A stretch of 64,000 bases of DNA from an uncultured Collinsella sp. (GCA_934630735.1 CAKTWK010000003.1:1-64000), one strand, 5' to 3'. Positions 17,272 to 26,367 are shown, counted from the first letter of the stretch. A program made the numbers and translations. Notes: a model not told the origin generated them from the letters alone.

Positions 17272-17688
17272 ATGAACATCGATATCGTCCTTTTTGCAGG
17301 CCGCATCGTCCTGGTCGCCCTGCTCTACATCTTCCTGTTCGCCGTCATGAAAACCGGCGTGGGACTCGTACGCGGCCAGCGCCGTGACTCCGCTATCTGG
17401 ACGATCGATGTGGACAAGGGTCCGCGCGGCATCCGTGGCATCCATGTAGACATGCTCGGCCCCGTCATCGTGGGCCGCTCGCCGTCCTCGGACATCTGCA
17501 TCAACGAACCGTTTGTCTCGGCCTCGCACGCACGCTTTTCGCTGCAGGGCCCGGCACTCATCATCGAAGACCTCAACTCGCTGAACGGCACGCTCGTTAA
17601 CGGCCGTCAGCTGGTGGAGCCCGCAACGCTGCGCGAGGGTGACGAGGTCCAGATTGGCGACGTGGTCATGAAGGTGAACCGTCGATGA
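17272..17688 (+). CDS. fhaB: FhaB-like membrane-anchored FHA protein
   Basis: 138 residues. Start MNIDIVLFAGRIVLVALLYIF gives one N-terminal transmembrane helix at ~5-25, then a cytoplasmic FHA domain at ~55-135 with VGRSPSSDICI, SASHARFSL and LNSLNGTLVNGRQL. FHA domains bind phosphothreonine peptides. It is 6 nt after fhaA, and its stop overlaps the PP2C start by 4 nt (ATGA). It should act as the membrane-side reader of kinase output next to RodA-PBP (family knowledge plus context). Confidence 0.93.
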   Translation: MNIDIVLFAGRIVLVALLYIFLFAVMKTGVGLVRGQRRDSAIWTIDVDKGPRGIRGIHVDMLGPVIVGRSPSSDICINEPFVSASHARFSLQGPALIIEDLNSLNGTLVNGRQLVEPATLREGDEVQIGDVVMKVNRR

Positions 17689-19583
17689 TCGACGAGGAGA
17701 ACAAGTCCGCAACCATGCCCGAGACGCCAACTGCCCCCGCAGCTGCGCCGGCCCATGCCGCTCCGGCGCGCCCTGCGACCGTGGAGCCCGAGGACACCGT
17801 GTTCTCCCTGCCTCTTTCGCATGTAACTCAAGAATATCCGGCACTCGCCGATGACGAGGACGCCGACACCGAGCGGCTCGATGCCCCCATCGGCGCGCAC
17901 GCTGCCGAGCAGCCCGCGGAACCGGAGACAACGCCCGCACCGGCTCACTTTGCCGAGCCCGTCGCCGAGGCGTTTAACGAGAGCGCTGCCGTGTTTGCAG
18001 CGCCCGAGCCTGCCGCGCCGGTATTCCCCGTCTCCCCGACAAGCGAGGCGGTACCCGCATCCGCAACGCCCGCCGAAGTCGAGCAGCCCGTTGCCGCGCC
18101 CGCCGCAGCTCCCAAGCCCTCCGCTCAACCCCAGAGCATGCCCGCGCCGTCGCACTTTTCGACGCCCGAGCCGACGGCTGTCGAGCCGCAGCAGGACGGC
18201 GATCCCGCCGACCGTGTAACCGAAGATCTCAACCTTCCGGACATCTCCGACGCCGAGTCGGGCAACGATGCCGACACCGTCTCCCCCGGCGACACCGCCG
18301 AGATCGATGTCGCCGCCGTGGAGGCAAAGCTCAAAGATCCCGGCTCGACCATGAGCTTTGAGCCGCTGACCGACGAGCGCATCGAAACCGACTCGACCTA
18401 CGACGCCGGCACCACCACGCAGCTTATGTGGGGCGCCCGCTCCGACGTCGGATGTGTACGCCCGCACAATGAGGACTCCTATCTGGTGCAGTCGCCGCTC
18501 TTTTGCGTGTGCGACGGCATGGGAGGACACGCCGCCGGCGAGGTGGCATCCTCCATCGCCGTCGAGACCATCGCCAAGACGGCGCCGCAGTCCGCCGACG
18601 CCGCGCGCCTGGCCGCAGCCGTTGAGGCCGCCAACGCCGCCGTGATCGAGGCCGCCCTCAACGGCCTGGGCAAACCCGGCATGGGATGCACGGCCACCTG
18701 CGCCTACATCGAAAACGACACGCTCGCCATCGCCCACGTGGGCGACTCGCGCGCCTACCTGCTCCACGAGGGCACGCTCATCCGCGTGACCCGCGACCAC
18801 TCCTACGTGGAGGAGCTCGTGGATGCCGGCGAGATTACGGCCGACGAGGCCCGCGTCCACCCCAACCGCTCGGTCATCACCCGCGCGCTGGGCTCGGATC
18901 CCGCCATGTATGCCGACCACTTTACCCTGCACATCGAGGAAGGCGACCGCCTGATTCTGTGCTCCGACGGTCTTTCGAGCATGATTCCCGATAGCGATAT
19001 CGAGAACATCGCTACGCAGTCCTCGACCGCACAGATCTGTGTCGACAACTTGGTGGACGCGGCGCTCGCCGCCGGCGGCCACGACAATGTGACCGTAGTG
19101 GTCGTCGACCTGGTCGACGACGGCGTCATGCGCGAGGCAAAACGCGTCCGACGCCGCAATGTCACCATCGCCGCCGTCTTGGCCCTTGTCTTTGTGCTGG
19201 TAGCAGGCATCTGGGCATACACGGGCGTCACCGGCTCCTATTACTTGGGAACCTACCACGGCAATGTCGCCGTCTGGCGCGGCCTGCCCGGCAAGACGCT
19301 CGGGGTCGAACTCCACTGGCTCGAGAGCGAAACCAGTATCAAGCTGTCCGACCTGCCCGAAGACACGCAAAACCGCCTGAAGGCAGGCATTCCGCAAACG
19401 AATGTCGACGATGCGCAGGACACCATTTCCAAGTACCGCCATCAGATTGACGAGGAGCAGACCCGTCAGGTGATTGACGCGCAAACGATTCGCGACAACA
19501 CCGATCAGAAATCCACCTCCGAGTCAGATTCCGAGAAAACCGCCGAACAGTCAGCCGAGGCCGAAGCCTCCGATAAGAATTAG
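17685..19583 (+). CDS. pstP: PP2C-family Ser/Thr phosphatase (PstP-like) with long N-terminal extension
   Basis: 632 residues, start MIDEENKSATMPE. Unlike usual PstP, where catalysis begins near residue 1, the first ~245 residues are Ala/Pro/Glu-rich low complexity. The PP2C domain then runs ~250-490 with metal-binding motifs SDVGCVRPHNEDS, VCDGMGGHAAGE, VGDSRAYL and GGHDNVTVVVVD. One transmembrane helix follows (~492-512), then a ~120-residue extracytoplasmic tail. It should reverse phosphorylation by the two kinases of the operon. The N-terminal extension might carry phosphosites or binding motifs (inference). Confidence 0.94.
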   Translation: MIDEENKSATMPETPTAPAAAPAHAAPARPATVEPEDTVFSLPLSHVTQEYPALADDEDADTERLDAPIGAHAAEQPAEPETTPAPAHFAEPVAEAFNESAAVFAAPEPAAPVFPVSPTSEAVPASATPAEVEQPVAAPAAAPKPSAQPQSMPAPSHFSTPEPTAVEPQQDGDPADRVTEDLNLPDISDAESGNDADTVSPGDTAEIDVAAVEAKLKDPGSTMSFEPLTDERIETDSTYDAGTTTQLMWGARSDVGCVRPHNEDSYLVQSPLFCVCDGMGGHAAGEVASSIAVETIAKTAPQSADAARLAAAVEAANAAVIEAALNGLGKPGMGCTATCAYIENDTLAIAHVGDSRAYLLHEGTLIRVTRDHSYVEELVDAGEITADEARVHPNRSVITRALGSDPAMYADHFTLHIEEGDRLILCSDGLSSMIPDSDIENIATQSSTAQICVDNLVDAALAAGGHDNVTVVVVDLVDDGVMREAKRVRRRNVTIAAVLALVFVLVAGIWAYTGVTGSYYLGTYHGNVAVWRGLPGKTLGVELHWLESETSIKLSDLPEDTQNRLKAGIPQTNVDDAQDTISKYRHQIDEEQTRQVIDAQTIRDNTDQKSTSESDSEKTAEQSAEAEASDKN

Positions 19584-19599
19584 AAAGGGAGTGCCGCTT

Positions 19600-22467
19600 A
19601 TGAGTCGCCGCAACACCGAACTGCTCTTGCTCATCGCCTCGGCGTTCCCCGTCATCCTGCTCTATGCGATGTACGTGCTCACCGCGGGCGCCACGATTTC
19701 CTTTGAGACGCTCGCCGTGCCGATCGGCCTGTTCGCCGCCTTCGCCGCGGCGCATATCGCCGTGCGCATCCTGGCGCCCGGCGCCGACCCCGCCATACTG
19801 CCCATCGTCTTTGTGCTCTCGGGCATCGGCATCACATTCGTGACGCGCCTGGCCCCCGACCTCGCCATCTCGCAGCTCATCATCTTGTTTGTCTCGGTGG
19901 CGCTCATGGTGGGAACGCTCGCACTGGTCAAGAACCTCGACGTGGTCATGCGCTACAAGTACACCTTTGGCATTATCGGCATCATCCTGCTGATGCTGCC
20001 GATCTTTATCGGCACCACGATCTCGGGCTCCAAGCTGTGGATTCGCATCGCGGGCTTCACCATCCAGCCCGGCGAGTTCGCCAAGGTCTTCATCGTCCTG
20101 TTCCTGGCAGGCTATCTGGCCGAGAACCGCGAGCTGCTTTCCATCTCCAACCGCAAGATCCTGGGCCTCAAGATTCCGCGCTTCCGCCTGCTGCTGCCGC
20201 TGTTTGCCGTGTGGGGCGTGTGCCTGCTCATCGTCGTCTTCGAACGCGACCTGGGCTCGGCCGTCCTGTTCTACACCATCTTTTTGCTGATGCTCTATGT
20301 TGCCACGGGACGCTTTTCGTACGTCATCATCGGCCTTGCGCTGCTGGCCGTTGGCGCCGTGGGCGCCTACAAGTTCCTGTCGCACGTGCAGGTGCGCTTT
20401 CAGGTCTGGGTCGATCCGTTTAAAGACGCCCAGGGCCAGGGCTACCAGATCGTACAGTCACTTTACTCGCTGGCTGACGGCGGCCTGGTTGGCGTCGGCA
20501 TTGGCAACGGCATGGCAAACAACATCCCCGTCGTCGAGTCCGACTTTATCTTCTCGGCCATCGGCGAGGAAATGGGCCTTTTGGGCGGCGGCGCCGTGCT
20601 CATCCTGTTTATGCTATTTGCCGTGCGTGGCCTCACCACGGCAGCCCGCGCCAAGTCCGACCTTGCCGCCTTTAGCGCGACCGGCCTTACGGCGGCCATC
20701 AGCTTCCAGGCATTCTTAATCGTTGGCGGCGTAACCCGCCTGATCCCGCTGACCGGCGTCACCCTGCCCTTTATGAGCCAGGGCGGCTCCTCGCTGCTGG
20801 CGAGTTTTATCATCGTCGCGCTGCTGCTGCGCGCCGGCGACGAGGCAACCGGACGCGAGGCCGAGCTCACCGGCACCGGCACCATGGCCGCCATCACCGA
20901 TGACCAGGTCGCATCCGCTGCCCTGACCGGTACGCGTTTTGCCAACGCACCTTCCTACGGCAACGGCAGCCACTCCGCAGGTTCTCGCATGCGTCGTCGC
21001 CTGCTCGACACGCCCGAGTCCGGCGTGCTCGGCCGCGTGGCACTTGCCAACCGTCTGACTCGTGCCGTGTTTGCCTTTACGGCGCTGTTCGCCATCCTTA
21101 TCGGCAACCTTACCTATGTCCAGGTCATCAAGGCGAAGGACTATCAGGACATGCCGACCAACAACCACACCATCGCCCGCTCCAAGTACATCCAGCGTGG
21201 CTCCATCATCACGTCCGACGGCGTGACGCTAGCCGAGTCGCTGCAGCAGGAGGACGGCACCTACGCCCGTTCCTACCCCAACGGCAACATGGCCGCGCAC
21301 GTGGTGGGCTACGTGAGTCAGCAATACGGCACCGCCGGCATCGAGAGCGTCATGAACGATACGCTCACCGGCTCCAAGGATTACTCCAGCTGGAACAACG
21401 CCATCGCGTCGCTCGCGGGGCAGACCCAGCCGGGCAATACCGCCAAGCTCACCATCGACTCGCGCATCCAGACGGCTGCCGAGCAGGCGCTCAAGGGCTT
21501 TAAGGGCGCCGTGGTGGTCATGGATCCGCGCACCGGTGCGGTCCTTGCGTGCGCGAGCTCGCCCACCTACGACAACACCAACATCGACGCGCTGCTCCAG
21601 TCGGGCGGCGGCGAGGACGGCTCCATGTACGACCGCGCCATGGACGCGCTGTACACCCCGGGCTCGACCTTTAAGGTCGTCACACTCTCCGCGGCGCTCG
21701 AAACCGGCACCGCCAGCCTCACCAGCACGTACCAGGCGCCCGGCTCCATGGATATTGGCAACGCGCCGGTCACCAACTATGCCAACGAGAGCTACGGCAC
21801 CATCAGCCTGCAGCAGGCCTTCGCAGTGTCGTCCAACGTCGTCTTTGGCCAGGTGGCCAACGAGATTGGCGCCAGCTCGCTCGTCCAGTTTGCCAACGCC
21901 TTTGGCTACGGTCAAAAGCTCGGTCAGGATCTGACCACCGCAGCTTCCATCATGGCCGACCCGTCGCTTATGACCGAGTGGGAGACCGCTTGGGCGGGCG
22001 CCGGCCAGCCCGTCGGCATGGACCACACGCCTGGCCCGCAGACCACCGTTATGCAGAATTGCGTGATCGCTGCCGCTATCGCCAACAGCGGCGTGGTCAT
22101 GGACCCGTTCTTTGTGTCCCAGATACTCGCCCCGGACGGAACCGTGGTTAAGACTACGCAGTCCCGCTCGCTGGGCCAGGCTGTCAGCTCTGCCACGGCC
22201 GACCAGGTCAAGCAGGCCATGCTCGCCGTCGTCCAGTCCGGTACCGGCACCGATGCCCAGATTCCGGGCGTCAAAGTTGCCGGCAAGACCGGTTCGGCCG
22301 AGACCGGCGGCACCAACGTCAACTCTATGTTTGTTGGCTTTGCACCTTACGATTCACCCACGGTTGCCATCTCGGTGGCCCTGGAGGATTTCGACAAACA
22401 CGACGTCAAGGCGGCCAAGATTGCCGGCATCGTCCTGACCGCGGCGCTCGCCGCACAGGGAGCGTGA
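19600..22467 (+). CDS. RodA/FtsW-type SEDS glycosyltransferase fused to class B penicillin-binding protein
   Basis: 955 residues in one uninterrupted frame; start MSRRNTELLL with AAGGGAG upstream. Residues ~1-415 are a SEDS polymerase with about ten TM helices and the conserved ESDFIFSAIGEEMGLLG loop (E313, D315). A ~65-residue linker leads to a further TM helix (~483-505) and a class B PBP module with STFK (S689 nucleophile, K692), SSN (744-746) and KTG (896-898). Polymerisation and cross-linking of peptidoglycan would thus be one polypeptide. In mycobacteria and most actinobacteria rodA and pbpA are adjacent separate genes at this same position. Natural fusion fits the tight functional pairing. 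Confidence 0.95.
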   Translation: MSRRNTELLLLIASAFPVILLYAMYVLTAGATISFETLAVPIGLFAAFAAAHIAVRILAPGADPAILPIVFVLSGIGITFVTRLAPDLAISQLIILFVSVALMVGTLALVKNLDVVMRYKYTFGIIGIILLMLPIFIGTTISGSKLWIRIAGFTIQPGEFAKVFIVLFLAGYLAENRELLSISNRKILGLKIPRFRLLLPLFAVWGVCLLIVVFERDLGSAVLFYTIFLLMLYVATGRFSYVIIGLALLAVGAVGAYKFLSHVQVRFQVWVDPFKDAQGQGYQIVQSLYSLADGGLVGVGIGNGMANNIPVVESDFIFSAIGEEMGLLGGGAVLILFMLFAVRGLTTAARAKSDLAAFSATGLTAAISFQAFLIVGGVTRLIPLTGVTLPFMSQGGSSLLASFIIVALLLRAGDEATGREAELTGTGTMAAITDDQVASAALTGTRFANAPSYGNGSHSAGSRMRRRLLDTPESGVLGRVALANRLTRAVFAFTALFAILIGNLTYVQVIKAKDYQDMPTNNHTIARSKYIQRGSIITSDGVTLAESLQQEDGTYARSYPNGNMAAHVVGYVSQQYGTAGIESVMNDTLTGSKDYSSWNNAIASLAGQTQPGNTAKLTIDSRIQTAAEQALKGFKGAVVVMDPRTGAVLACASSPTYDNTNIDALLQSGGGEDGSMYDRAMDALYTPGSTFKVVTLSAALETGTASLTSTYQAPGSMDIGNAPVTNYANESYGTISLQQAFAVSSNVVFGQVANEIGASSLVQFANAFGYGQKLGQDLTTAASIMADPSLMTEWETAWAGAGQPVGMDHTPGPQTTVMQNCVIAAAIANSGVVMDPFFVSQILAPDGTVVKTTQSRSLGQAVSSATADQVKQAMLAVVQSGTGTDAQIPGVKVAGKTGSAETGGTNVNSMFVGFAPYDSPTVAISVALEDFDKHDVKAAKIAGIVLTAALAAQGA

Positions 22468-22599
22468 TGCCCGTGATCAAAGCGGATACCTGGGGCGCGC
22501 CGCGGCCGATGAGCTAGCGGCAACGCGCCACACGGCCCCAGCGGCCACACATTTGGTACTACACACATCGTTGAGCGAATAGTTATGTTAGGAGCAGGA

Positions 22600-24543
22600 A
22601 TGGAACAGAGGGTCCTCGGGGGAAGATACCTCCTCAAAGATAAGGTGGGAACGGGCGGTATGGCGACCGTCTTCCGTGCACAGGATCAGGTCCTCGACCG
22701 CACGGTTGCCGTCAAGATCATGCTGCCGCAGTATGCCGGCGACGCCACCTTCGCCGCCCGTTTTAAGCAGGAAGCCCAGGCAGCTGCCGGCCTGTCCTCC
22801 CCCTATATCGTGGGCGTCTACGACTGGGGCAAGGACGGCGACACCTATTACATCGTCATGGAGTACCTGCGCGGTACCGACCTTAAAAGCGGCATCAAGA
22901 GCCACGGCGCCCTCGATCCCAAGAAAGTCGCGCAAATCGGCTCGCAGATCAGCTCCGCGCTTTCGGTCGCGCACAAGCACGAGATCATCCACCGCGACAT
23001 CAAGCCGCAAAACATCATGGTGCTGCCCGACGGCAACATCAAGGTAATGGATTTTGGCATCGCGCGCGCCAAGAACAGTCATCTCACGCAGGATAACAAC
23101 GTGCTGGGCACCGCCCACTATGTAAGCCCCGAGCAGACCCGCGGCCAGGACCTCGGCCCCACCTCGGATATCTACTCGCTGGGTGTCGTCATGTACGAGT
23201 GCGCCACCGGCCGCGTGCCCTTTGACGGCGACGACGCCATCTCGGTCGCGCTCAAGCAGGTCAACGAGCTCCCCATCCCGCCGAGCCAGATCAACTCCGG
23301 CGTCGATGCCGACCTGGAGCGTATCATCCTCAAGTGCATGGAGAAGGACCCGGCAAACCGCTTCCAGACGGCCGACGAGCTGCGCCAGGTGCTCAACAGC
23401 TACCTGTCCGGCCGTGCCGTCAACGTCTCGGAGCCCACGCGCATCATCGGTGCCGCCGGCGACCTGGGTGCTACCAAGACCCGCGAGCTTTCCGACTCAA
23501 CGCGCGCTATGGTTCGTCCCGTCTCGGGCGTGAGCGGTCAGAACACCGCCCGTAGCGCTGTCTCGGGCTCCACGGGCTCCTACGAGGTCGAGAAGCCTAA
23601 GTCCAATAAGAACAAGATCATCGCCGCCGTGATTGCCGCCGTCGCCGTGATTGGCGTTGTAGTGGCCTTTGCCACGGGCATGTTCAGTGGCGAACAGGTC
23701 ACGGTGCCCGACGTGCTGGGCAAGGACCAGGAAACCGCTATTGAGCAGATCAAGGAAGCCGGCCTTGAGGTTGGCACCGTCGACCAGAGCTACAACGATG
23801 ATGTCGACGAGGGAAAGGTCGCCGAGCAGACCCCCAACGGCAACACCAAGAAAGCCAAGGGCACGAGGGTGAACTTGGTAATCTCCAAGGGCCCTAAGCC
23901 CTCCGAGAAGGTTGAGGTTCCGCAGCTCCTCGGCCTGACCAAGGACCAGGCCGAGGCCGCACTGGCAAGCGTGGGCCTGAAGGGCAGCGCTTCGGAGGAA
24001 GCCAATGAGGCCGAAGAGGGCCAGGTCTTTGAACAGAGCACTGCTGCCGGCAAGGAGGTCGAGAAGGGCACGACCATCTCGTACAAGGTCTCTGGCGGCC
24101 CGGACACCACCTCGGTGCCCGATCTGACCGATATGACCGAGGCCCAGGCGCGCAACGCTCTCGACATGGCTGGCTTTGGCGTCGACGTGAGCTACCAGGA
24201 AAACGACTCGGTTACCGAGGGCACCGTAATTAGCTGGAACCCCAGCGGCAAGCAGAAGCCCGGTGCCACGATCACCGTCGTCATCGCCAAGAAGTCCGGC
24301 AAGGCCAGCGTCCCGGGCAACCTGTACGGCAAGAGCATCTCCGCCGCCGTCACCGCGCTCAACAACGCCGGTTTCTACAACATCGGCTTCTGTGACCAGA
24401 ACGGCAACCCTGTGAGCGGCAACGAGAATGCCACCGTTACGGGTGTCTCCCCCACCGGTAAGCAGTCCACCGACACCACGATCACGCTGACGGTTTCCGT
24501 CTCCGGTTCCAGCTCCGGCGACGACTCCGAGTCTAGCAACTAA
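22600..24543 (+). CDS. pknB: PASTA-domain Ser/Thr protein kinase (PknB/Stk1-like)
   Basis: 647 residues, start MEQRVLGGRYLLKDKVG (AGGAG upstream). Kinase domain ~8-270: GTGGMATVFRAQD, VAVKIM, HRDIKPQNIMV, MDFGIAR, GTAHYVSPEQ. One TM helix at ~338-362, then four PASTA-type repeats outside the cell starting at ~366 (VPDVLGKDQETAIEQIK), ~437 (VPQLLGLTKDQAEAAL), ~504 (VPDLTDMTEAQARNAL) and ~568 (VPGNLYGKSISAAVTAL). PASTA repeats bind muropeptides or lipid II. As the last gene of the operon it probably phosphorylates FHA proteins and envelope enzymes encoded upstream. A terminator follows. Confidence 0.97.
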   Translation: MEQRVLGGRYLLKDKVGTGGMATVFRAQDQVLDRTVAVKIMLPQYAGDATFAARFKQEAQAAAGLSSPYIVGVYDWGKDGDTYYIVMEYLRGTDLKSGIKSHGALDPKKVAQIGSQISSALSVAHKHEIIHRDIKPQNIMVLPDGNIKVMDFGIARAKNSHLTQDNNVLGTAHYVSPEQTRGQDLGPTSDIYSLGVVMYECATGRVPFDGDDAISVALKQVNELPIPPSQINSGVDADLERIILKCMEKDPANRFQTADELRQVLNSYLSGRAVNVSEPTRIIGAAGDLGATKTRELSDSTRAMVRPVSGVSGQNTARSAVSGSTGSYEVEKPKSNKNKIIAAVIAAVAVIGVVVAFATGMFSGEQVTVPDVLGKDQETAIEQIKEAGLEVGTVDQSYNDDVDEGKVAEQTPNGNTKKAKGTRVNLVISKGPKPSEKVEVPQLLGLTKDQAEAALASVGLKGSASEEANEAEEGQVFEQSTAAGKEVEKGTTISYKVSGGPDTTSVPDLTDMTEAQARNALDMAGFGVDVSYQENDSVTEGTVISWNPSGKQKPGATITVVIAKKSGKASVPGNLYGKSISAAVTALNNAGFYNIGFCDQNGNPVSGNENATVTGVSPTGKQSTDTTITLTVSVSGSSSGDDSESSN

Positions 24544-24595
24544 CGTCGATCGCTTGTTGCTCCGAGCGGTTTAGACCGCAAACGCATTCGCTCAG

Positions 24596-24636
24596 AAGCG
24601 CCCGCTTGCTCCCCCAGCAAACGGGCGCTTTTCTTT
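24596..24636 (+). terminator. Intrinsic terminator of the envelope operon
   Basis: AAGCGCCCG (24596-24604) pairs with CGGGCGCTT (24622-24630), 9 bp, followed by a TTCTTTT tract on the + strand, about 50 nt after the PASTA kinase stop. Confidence 0.88.
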
Positions 24637-24682
24637 TGACGTGGGATTGCCGCCCATGGATGAACGTGACTTTAAACCAGAA

Positions 24683-24711
24683 GAGCCCGGCACCGTGGTG
24701 GTACCGGGCTC
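24683..24711 (-). terminator. Intrinsic terminator of tRNA-Arg
   Basis: Minus-strand GAGCCCGG / CCGGGCTC 8-bp stem directly after the tRNA 3' end, followed by TTCTGGTTT. Confidence 0.75.
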
Positions 24712-24721
24712 GGCAAATCTC

Positions 24722-24797
24722 TGGTGCCCCCGGGCGGATTCGAACCGTCGACACCCGCTTTAGGAGAGCGGTGCTCTATCCCCTGAGCTACGGAGGC
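24722..24797 (-). tRNA. tRNA-Arg(CCU)
   Basis: 76 nt including the encoded CCA. The acceptor arms GCCTCCG and CGGGGGC pair. D-arm GCTCAGGGGATAGAGC is standard, the anticodon stem CCGCT/AGCGG holds the loop CTCCTAA (anticodon CCT, reads AGG), and the T-loop GGTTCGAATCC is present. No integrase or obvious attachment repeat lies beside it. Confidence 0.97.
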
Positions 24798-24807
24798 ATG
24801 TTGTACT

Positions 24808-24816
24808 AGTGTAGCA
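24808..24816 (-). promoter_or_regulatory. Extended -10 promoter of tRNA-Arg
   Basis: Minus-strand TGCTACACT, about 10 nt upstream of the tRNA 5' end, matches the motif at 14307-14315. Confidence 0.5.
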
Positions 24817-24858
24817 GATTTACGCCGCTGTAATGCAGCGTATAGCCACTCTTCGGGG

Positions 24859-24914
24859 TAGTCATTGGGAACGTTCTTTAATGACTAGTCGTTTAAGAAC
24901 GTCGCATACGACTA
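24859..24914. repeat. Dispersed 56-bp palindrome centred on GACTAGTC, family 1, copy 1
   Basis: Symmetric 28+28 bp imperfect palindrome with centre GACTAGTC at 24883-24890 and arms running TAGTC(A/G)...ACGTTCTT(T)AA. Its right end includes the TAG stop of the DUF956 gene, so it begins exactly at that gene's 3' end and may act as its terminator. Confidence 0.8.
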
Positions 24915-25310
24915 GTTACCTTTGTGGAAGAGGCTCTTGATAACGCTGGGGATGCTCTTGGCGCCCTTGGCCGTCACATCGATAAAGTCGGGCGAACGCA
25001 CGAGCTTATCCTCGTCGACGTACTTGCGGACCGCACGAAGCGTCTCTTTGTCGTCGCGCGTCGAAAACGTAAAGTGACCGTTATCCTTGGTGAAGATGGC
25101 AAAACGCGTGATCTTCTTGGTGCCGCGCAAAACCTCGGCGGCAATATAGTCGACCTCATCCCACGGGATCTGAATAAAATCCTCGGGATTGCGCTCGTTA
25201 TAGTACTCAAACGCCTTGTTGCCCACCATCACGTTACCGTGGCTGGTAAGCCCCATCAGGCAGGTTGCCGGCGTTGCCAGATCGACCGTGCTGTTCTGAG
25301 ATTGCGCCAT
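24912..25310 (-). CDS. DUF956 family protein, mannose-PTS-associated
   Basis: 132 residues, start MAQSQNSTVDLATPATC (GGAGGGCGAGG upstream). The sequence (GNVMVGNKAFEYYNERNPEDFIQIPWDEVDYIAAEV) matches DUF956, a family encoded next to mannose PTS genes and called ManO in Firmicutes, where a regulatory role has been proposed. It is the last gene of the PTS locus, 120 nt after IID. The stop codon lies inside a 56-bp palindrome. Confidence 0.9.
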   Translation of the reverse strand: MAQSQNSTVDLATPATCLMGLTSHGNVMVGNKAFEYYNERNPEDFIQIPWDEVDYIAAEVLRGTKKITRFAIFTKDNGHFTFSTRDDKETLRAVRKYVDEDKLVRSPDFIDVTAKGAKSIPSVIKSLFHKGN

Positions 25311-25430
25311 GCGCGCCTCGCCCTCCAAATAAAACAATCGGACCGCATCCAGTGTACCCACCGGGTGCGGTCCGTTTCAATGGCTCAAAAGCCCTTGTCT
25401 AGCAATTCTCGGTCTTAAGCCGAAGCGCGC

Positions 25431-26351
25431 TTACATGAAGCCGCAGACGCGACCGATGATGCCGATGGCGAAGAGAGCCAGGATGATGACGATCGGGCTG
25501 ACCTTCTTCTTGAGGAGCTTGCAGACCAGCAGGGTCAGGCACACGGCGGCAAGGCCGGGGATGAGCTGATCGAGGTTAGCCTGAAGCGTGGTGACCTTCA
25601 CCTGATCAAGGGCGTTAGCACCGATGGAGTTATACATCGTCAGTGCTTCCTTGACACCCTCAGAACCGGAGGGCAGATTAGCCCAGTCGATAAAGGCGCC
25701 AGCAGACTGCGTGACCTTGGAGACGACCGGGGTGAAGGAGATGGACACCCAGCGCTCGACCAGGGCGCCGATGATGAACATACCCAGGATGGAAGCGCCC
25801 TCGGTGACCTTGCCCATCAGACCGCCGGAGAGGTCCTTGGCGATGGAGGAGCCGACCTTGTAGCCAAACTCCTGCGTGTACCACAGGAAGGCGTAACGGA
25901 TGATGTTCCACGCGAAGAAGAACAGCAGCGGACCGGCGATGCTGCCGGACAGGGCCAGGGAAGCGCCCAGAGCGCCCAGAATCGGGCGAAGGGTGAACCA
26001 GAAGGCGGGGTCGCCGACGCCGGCGAGCGGGCCCATCATACCGACCTTGACGCCCTGAATGGCGACGTCGTCAATCGGAGCACCGTTGGCGCGCTCCTCC
26101 TCGAGAGCGAGGGTAACGCCAATGACGGGGGCGGAAACATAAGGGTGGGTGTTATAGAACTCCAGGTGGCGCTTAAGAGCGGCAATCTGGTCATCCTTGC
26201 TGGTGTAGAGCTTCTTGATCGCAGGGATCATTGCGAAGCACCAGCCGCCGTTCTGCATACGCTCGTAGTTCCACGAGCCCTGAAGGAACTGATGACGGAA
26301 GCAAACCTTCTTGCGGTCAGCCTTGGTGAGCTGAATCTTGTTCTCTGCCAT
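25431..26351 (-). CDS. manZ: PTS mannose-family transporter subunit IID
   Basis: 306 residues, start MAENKIQLTKADRKKVCFRH (GGGGAG upstream); a GTG three codons earlier is less well placed. The IID family pattern is clear: FLQGSWNYERMQNGGWCFAMIPAIKKLY, HPYVSAPVIGVTLALEEE, and MGPLAGVGDPAFWFTLRPI. Hydrophobic helices are concentrated in the middle and the C-terminus. With IIC it forms the membrane channel that also serves as a receptor for some bacteriocins. It is 16 nt after IIC. Confidence 0.95.
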   Translation of the reverse strand: MAENKIQLTKADRKKVCFRHQFLQGSWNYERMQNGGWCFAMIPAIKKLYTSKDDQIAALKRHLEFYNTHPYVSAPVIGVTLALEEERANGAPIDDVAIQGVKVGMMGPLAGVGDPAFWFTLRPILGALGASLALSGSIAGPLLFFFAWNIIRYAFLWYTQEFGYKVGSSIAKDLSGGLMGKVTEGASILGMFIIGALVERWVSISFTPVVSKVTQSAGAFIDWANLPSGSEGVKEALTMYNSIGANALDQVKVTTLQANLDQLIPGLAAVCLTLLVCKLLKKKVSPIVIILALFAIGIIGRVCGFM

Positions 26352-26367
26352 ATGTATCACTCCCCTC

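Noticed and set aside
17607..19484. A 625-codon minus-strand frame opposite the PP2C gene, and similar long antisense frames in 14384-17940 and 29025-32066
   Set aside because: All are antisense to genes with clear domains; no SD, no recognisable protein families.
20850..21060. Assembly error joining separate rodA and pbpA genes
   Set aside because: The frame is continuous, the linker is a plausible low-complexity stretch, and the PBP keeps its own TM helix. It still deserves read-level confirmation.
24722..24914. tRNA-Arg followed by a palindrome as an integrated-element attachment site
   Set aside because: The palindrome is a dispersed repeat found twice more away from tRNAs, no duplicated tRNA 3' end was seen and there is no integrase nearby.
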